This document shows, one piece after another, positions 60,328-64,000 of a stretch of DNA of 64,000 nucleotides. The stretch spans positions 1 to 64,000 of IMG/VR virus record IMGVR_UViG_3300047472_000309; one strand, given 5' to 3'. Source of the DNA: a virus. The notes under the pieces were generated by a model, which did no database searches, was not told the origin of the DNA, and was given only the letters and a program-made list of their open reading frames with translations. Within the stretch, counting starts at the first letter, position 1; every line of letters starts with the position of its first letter. A program made the position numbers and the translations under genes.

Positions 60328-62439
60328 GTGGCTTCAACAGTCTCGCTGAATAATCTTGAAAAAGACGCCTCGTGGGTACGGCAGTCTTTTCTGGTGAACC
60401 TGTCGCACCTGCAACCGGTGGATCAGCAAAACCGGATCTTCACGCCGGTGAGTCTGGACTTTCAGGACACCCGCCCAGGCGGGAGTTTGTGTATCAACCC
60501 GCCCCCGCAGTTTACCCGCAACGCGGATCTGAAACCCCGCGCGCCCAACGGGAGCTGGAACCCCAACCAGGTCAATCGGGCCGGGAATACTGGTTATGGT
60601 CGCTATTACGGGGAAGCCATCGCCGCGAACTCGCAGATCATCAATATCCGTTGTGGTCTGCCCTCGTTCAATTCGTTGACGACCTTCTTCACGGGCTTCT
60701 ATAACACCAGCGCAGGTACCCTGGCACGCACCGGACGAGCACCCTCAGCGTTTTATGAGCTGGGCCGCGCCGCAGGCTTTGTAGTCTCGATCCTGTCGTG
60801 GAAGTTGCTGGCCGTGACGCTCCTGGGTAATGCAGCACGCTTCTTCTTGCAAAAGCCCTCGAGCAAGTTCTACTACTCGAAGCCTGCCATGCCACTTTAC
60901 TGGAACGCGGTGCAAACCATCGTCAACCAGATTGCGGTGAACATGGGGATTGTGCCACGGATTGGCGGCACCTCGCTTGCCCAACAACTGGGGGAAGGCT
61001 ATCAGTTCGATGCTAAAGCACAAACGCAGCTGCATCAGCTCTTGCCCGACATCATCAACGAAGGCGGTTCGATCAACGTCTACGCGATGGCCAACCGGGC
61101 GCAGCGCCTGGCGACCCTGCATCAGAACAACCTGAAGCAGGCGTTTAATGCCGATAACCTCGATCTAACGAGCGCGGTGCAGAAGGCCTATAGCCAGTCC
61201 TTGAAAGATAACGGTGGCACGGGTTGGAGTGATTACCTGAAGAAGTGGCTGGGTTCGTCTCAGGCCGTTCCGCAAGCCGCCGGGGGTGGGGGTGAGAGTT
61301 CGACCACGGAGTCGCTCAATAACGACGACAATGGCACGACCGCTCCGAATCAGGCTTACGATGCAGGCTTCTTCGAATTCCTTGGCTCAGAGATCAATGA
61401 CGGCTCGGCCTTTGTGGGCTTTCGGGTCAATGCAACTGGTCCAGTGGGTGAGTCGTTTTCCAGTCAGGCGCAGGAATCGGAAATCGCGCAGAAGATCAAT
61501 AGCATCTCCTCGCAGGCCCGCTCGGCTGAGTTTGATCTGGCCAATGGTAACCTGGGGGGTGGGGCGATCGGCGGCATGATCACCAGCGCCTTCGGTGCGG
61601 TGGGCAATTTCATCAAAGGCGGGCTGGACTCCTTGCATTTGTCGGGTCTGGCCGCTCTGGGCGGTGCAGCGTTTGTGGACATCCCGCGTTCCTGGCAGTC
61701 GTCCGCCGCGTCCTTGCCCCGTATGAGCTACACCATCAACTTGGTGAGCCCGTATGGCAATCGCGTCTCGCAGCTGCTTAATCTCTACGTGCCGCTGGCG
61801 ATGCTGCTCGCCATGACCTTGCCGATTGCAACCGGTAAGCAGTCCTACACCAGTCCGTTCCTGTGTGAGATCTTTGACCGGGGTCGTTGCCAGTCGCGTT
61901 TGTCCATGGTGGAGAGCTTGTCAATTACCCGCGGTACGGGCAACACAGGCTTTAACAACAAGGGCCACGCGATGGGCATTGAAGTGAGCATTACGTTCAT
62001 GGACATGTCCACGGTGCTCGCGATGCCGATCAGTCAGGGCTTCTCCTCCAATGCCATGGCAGCAGGCAGTGAGATTGGCGCCGTCGCAGGTGGGGTGGTG
62101 GGTGCAGGCGGGGGTCCGCTGACGGCGATCGGGGGTGCAGCACTCGGCGGGGCAGTCGGCGGCGCACTCGGTGCGGGTGCCGATGCCTTGAACAATGCCG
62201 CGCAAACCATCGGCTCGATGTTCGACGATGACAATACCTTCACGGATTACATGGCGGTGTTGTCAGGCATGGGTCTTACGGACCAGATCTACTCGATGAA
62301 CAAGTTCAAGCTTAACTTGACTCGCGCCATGACGAGCTGGAAGACCTGGTATAGCACGGCGCATTTTGCCAGCTTTGCCGGAGATACCTTGCCGGGCAGT
62401 TTAGTTTCCGCGATCTTTGGTCGCACCGTCCGTAACTAA
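60328..62439 (+). CDS. Virion structural protein with Gly-rich hydrophobic segments
   Basis: 703 residues, GTG start with GTAGGAGC upstream. Hydrophobic Gly/Ala-rich stretches at about residues 585-625 (AGGVVGAGGGPLTAIGGAAL) resemble membrane-active or tail-internal proteins; another runs at 410-450. The domain around residue 460-520 (SYTINLVSPYGNRVSQLLNL) is mixed. Follows the giant tail lysin, as the next structural gene does in phiKZ. Exact role unknown. Confidence 0.78.
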   Translation: MASTVSLNNLEKDASWVRQSFLVNLSHLQPVDQQNRIFTPVSLDFQDTRPGGSLCINPPPQFTRNADLKPRAPNGSWNPNQVNRAGNTGYGRYYGEAIAANSQIINIRCGLPSFNSLTTFFTGFYNTSAGTLARTGRAPSAFYELGRAAGFVVSILSWKLLAVTLLGNAARFFLQKPSSKFYYSKPAMPLYWNAVQTIVNQIAVNMGIVPRIGGTSLAQQLGEGYQFDAKAQTQLHQLLPDIINEGGSINVYAMANRAQRLATLHQNNLKQAFNADNLDLTSAVQKAYSQSLKDNGGTGWSDYLKKWLGSSQAVPQAAGGGGESSTTESLNNDDNGTTAPNQAYDAGFFEFLGSEINDGSAFVGFRVNATGPVGESFSSQAQESEIAQKINSISSQARSAEFDLANGNLGGGAIGGMITSAFGAVGNFIKGGLDSLHLSGLAALGGAAFVDIPRSWQSSAASLPRMSYTINLVSPYGNRVSQLLNLYVPLAMLLAMTLPIATGKQSYTSPFLCEIFDRGRCQSRLSMVESLSITRGTGNTGFNNKGHAMGIEVSITFMDMSTVLAMPISQGFSSNAMAAGSEIGAVAGGVVGAGGGPLTAIGGAALGGAVGGALGAGADALNNAAQTIGSMFDDDNTFTDYMAVLSGMGLTDQIYSMNKFKLNLTRAMTSWKTWYSTAHFASFAGDTLPGSLVSAIFGRTVRN

Positions 62440-62444
62440 TCGAC

Positions 62445-62481
62445 GGCATAGAGGCCAGGGGAAACCCTGGCCCTTATGACG
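62445..62481. terminator. Bidirectional terminator with CGGCATA/TATGACG
   Basis: Stem GGCCAGGG / CCCTGGCC with GAAA loop, flanked by GACGGCATA and TTATGACG, between convergent genes. Confidence 0.78.
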
Positions 62482-62500
62482 TTGAAATAGACGATGAAGC

Positions 62501-64000
62501 TTAGTCGAACGTAATGCTCTTAGCCACGTAGCCTTGGCCGGTATCCTTGTTCGTGTAGACCCCACCAATCTGCCAGTGACCGTCGGGCCAGATGTAGTAG
62601 CCGTTCTGGTTCTTGACACCCGGATCGCTCAGGTCATAAGCCTGACCGGTATCCGGATTGATCGTCTTCGGGTCCGGAGCCGGGTTGACCGTTTGTCCCG
62701 TATTGGGCGAAACATTCGAGTAGCCGGTCGGCACTGTGATCGGTTGAGCCCCCGAAGCCAGTGCCAAGGGGTCTTGTGTGGAGGCCGACTGACTGTTGCC
62801 CTCAAACACCGTCATCGGAAACTGCGAGGCCAGTTTGTCCGCCACGGTGGATTGCTGCACCACCCCTGCCAAAGCCATCACGTTGTTGGTGCGATCCGTG
62901 GTGCTCGTCACGCCCTGCTGAATCACCTTCTTAAAATCATCCGAGCCATTGGTGATCGCATTCAGATTAAATGCCGGATCGTTTTGTGTCACGTCATTAC
63001 CGTCGGCATCGGTAATGGTGGTTTCCCGATTCAGCGTGGCCCAGTCTGGATCAACGCTACTGTACGCACTGGTCAGATTGCTAAAACAGTCCGCATAATC
63101 CACCTGGTTCGTATTGGACGAGGGTGGCGGCAAATAGTACGACGAACTGAAGTCCGCCAGGATGTTCGGGTTATAGGCGTAGGCGCCACGCGCCCCCAGG
63201 CTCGCACCAATTGACATTAGGCTGTGCACATCACCACTGGCAATCACTGAAGGCAATACCCTGGCCGTAATCTGCGCGAGCATGCCGCGATCCGTAATGG
63301 CTGCTGTGAGCGAGCCGAACGAATTCGGAATCCCGTAGCCGCACGAGGTTTGAATCAGGCCCGCATACAGACCGACCTTCACCCCAACGTCGTTGATATT
63401 GAAGTTCGCACTGATACCCAGCGAGTTAATACATTCCCCGAGCGCCTGCATGCCGCCCGCGTACGCCTGGTCCACTTGCTGCATCACCCCGCCTAGCTCA
63501 GCGTAGATCTGACTACCTACCTGACCCACGGCCTGGCCTACTGCGCCCTCGGCTGCACCAATTCCGGCATTGATGGAACTGGCGATATTGTCTAGTCCTG
63601 CTAGACCGAGCGCATTGAGCGCCCCTTTGGTGACGAGCGACGCCCCGAGGATGCGCGCCATGATGTCACCCTTTTGCAGCATGGTGACACCGCGCTGAAT
63701 CTGACCCGCTACGCGCAAGCCAGCGCGCAAGCCTGCCATCACCGCCCCGGCTTCCTGGGCGATAAACTTCCCCCCGCGCAAGACGTCGGAGATGGAGAAG
63801 TCAAACTTCTGAAACAGATTCTGGACGTCCGTGATGATGGCATTGCCACCAGGGGGATTGTAGACGTCCGCGGTAGCCAGCGCGTTATCCGCTGAGCCGA
63901 CCCAGGCATTTTGCGCCAGCGCGGCTTGCTGCGCAGACATTGCACCATTGACACCCGTCAGTGCCGTGCTGGTGCTCGCGGCCACAGCGTTAGTAGCGCT
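62501..64000 (-). CDS. Virion structural protein (5' end outside window)
   Basis: At least 499 residues; the frame is open to the right edge, with an internal GTG at 63985, so the true start is probably beyond the window. Central Gly/Ala-rich helices (GAAEGAVGQAVGQVGSQIYA) and Asn/Pro/Thr-rich C-terminal third (VSPNTGQTVNPAPDPKTINP), ending YIWPDGHWQIGGVYTNKDTG. Convergent with the 60328-62439 gene. Presumably a tail or baseplate component by position; no motif recognised. Confidence 0.75.
   Translation of the reverse strand, partial: SATNAVAASTSTALTGVNGAMSAQQAALAQNAWVGSADNALATADVYNPPGGNAIITDVQNLFQKFDFSISDVLRGGKFIAQEAGAVMAGLRAGLRVAGQIQRGVTMLQKGDIMARILGASLVTKGALNALGLAGLDNIASSINAGIGAAEGAVGQAVGQVGSQIYAELGGVMQQVDQAYAGGMQALGECINSLGISANFNINDVGVKVGLYAGLIQTSCGYGIPNSFGSLTAAITDRGMLAQITARVLPSVIASGDVHSLMSIGASLGARGAYAYNPNILADFSSSYYLPPPSSNTNQVDYADCFSNLTSAYSSVDPDWATLNRETTITDADGNDVTQNDPAFNLNAITNGSDDFKKVIQQGVTSTTDRTNNVMALAGVVQQSTVADKLASQFPMTVFEGNSQSASTQDPLALASGAQPITVPTGYSNVSPNTGQTVNPAPDPKTINPDTGQAYDLSDPGVKNQNGYYIWPDGHWQIGGVYTNKDTGQGYVAKSITFD

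Noticed and set aside
1-64000. CRISPR arrays, tRNA genes, insertion sequences, attachment sites
   Set aside because: No regularly spaced repeats, no cloverleaf with T-loop consensus, no transposase and no long terminal inverted repeats were seen.

Overview
The window is one stretch of a giant (jumbo) tailed-phage genome of the phiKZ-like, nucleus-forming type (Chimalliviridae). The evidence is the combination of a chimallin shell protein (ChmA, 3132-5042), a PhuZ phage tubulin (17515-18519), pieces of two different multisubunit phage RNA polymerases (a beta-prime N-part at 1497-2966; beta plus beta-prime N-part at 47727-53890), a phiKZ-type terminase, sheath and tube, and a giant tail lysin. 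Most coding sequence looks GC-rich, and one early protein carries a copy of the betaproteobacterial-type EF-Tu N-terminus, so a Burkholderia/Ralstonia-like host is my inference. No host chromosome, tRNA or CRISPR was seen.

Layout. 1-5.2 kb: a GIY-YIG homing endonuclease cut by the window edge, an unknown gene, the non-virion RNAP beta-prime N-part and chmA, all leftward. 5.2-8.5 kb: a leftward early operon of ten small overlapping genes behind a TATATTA-type promoter; one product begins with 16 residues of EF-Tu. 8.5-12.3 kb: a rightward unknown gene, a small winged-helix-like gene and a B-family DNA polymerase that lacks motif A. 12.3-16.8 kb: a structured non-coding region followed upstream by eight small genes, seven of which end in a similar G-x-D motif. 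16.8-19.1 kb: a second, larger structured non-coding region, phuZ and an early gene. 19.1-24.1 kb: many small leftward early-type genes. 24.2-24.8 kb: a gene-free divergence region.

24.8-38.9 kb is the late morphogenesis block (terminase, three neck/baseplate-type virion proteins on the opposite strand, sheath, tube). 38.9-44.4 kb is accessory: a standalone WYL/BrxR-type winged helix, an Rnl5-type RNA ligase, a DUF488-like gene with a duplicated 5' part flanking a second GIY-YIG endonuclease, and early genes. 44.4-64 kb is a phiKZ gp175-181-like virion module: prohead protease, two structural proteins, a small protein, virion RNAP beta and beta-prime N-part, a 2,104-residue tail protein with a GH19 lysin domain, and two further structural genes.

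Regulation visible in the sequence: at least five copies of a 29-nt leftward early promoter (GATT...ACCTATATTAC) all on one strand, and hairpin terminators flanked by inverted CGGCATA / TATGNCG boxes, which at convergent gene ends occur on both strands. The virion RNAP would read the early promoters, ChmA and PhuZ build and centre the phage nucleus, the non-virion RNAP and polymerase work inside it, and the late block builds the particle. The most unusual items are the EF-Tu N-terminal mimic, the two large structured RNAs, the terminator/TATG signal and the terminase without a normal start codon.
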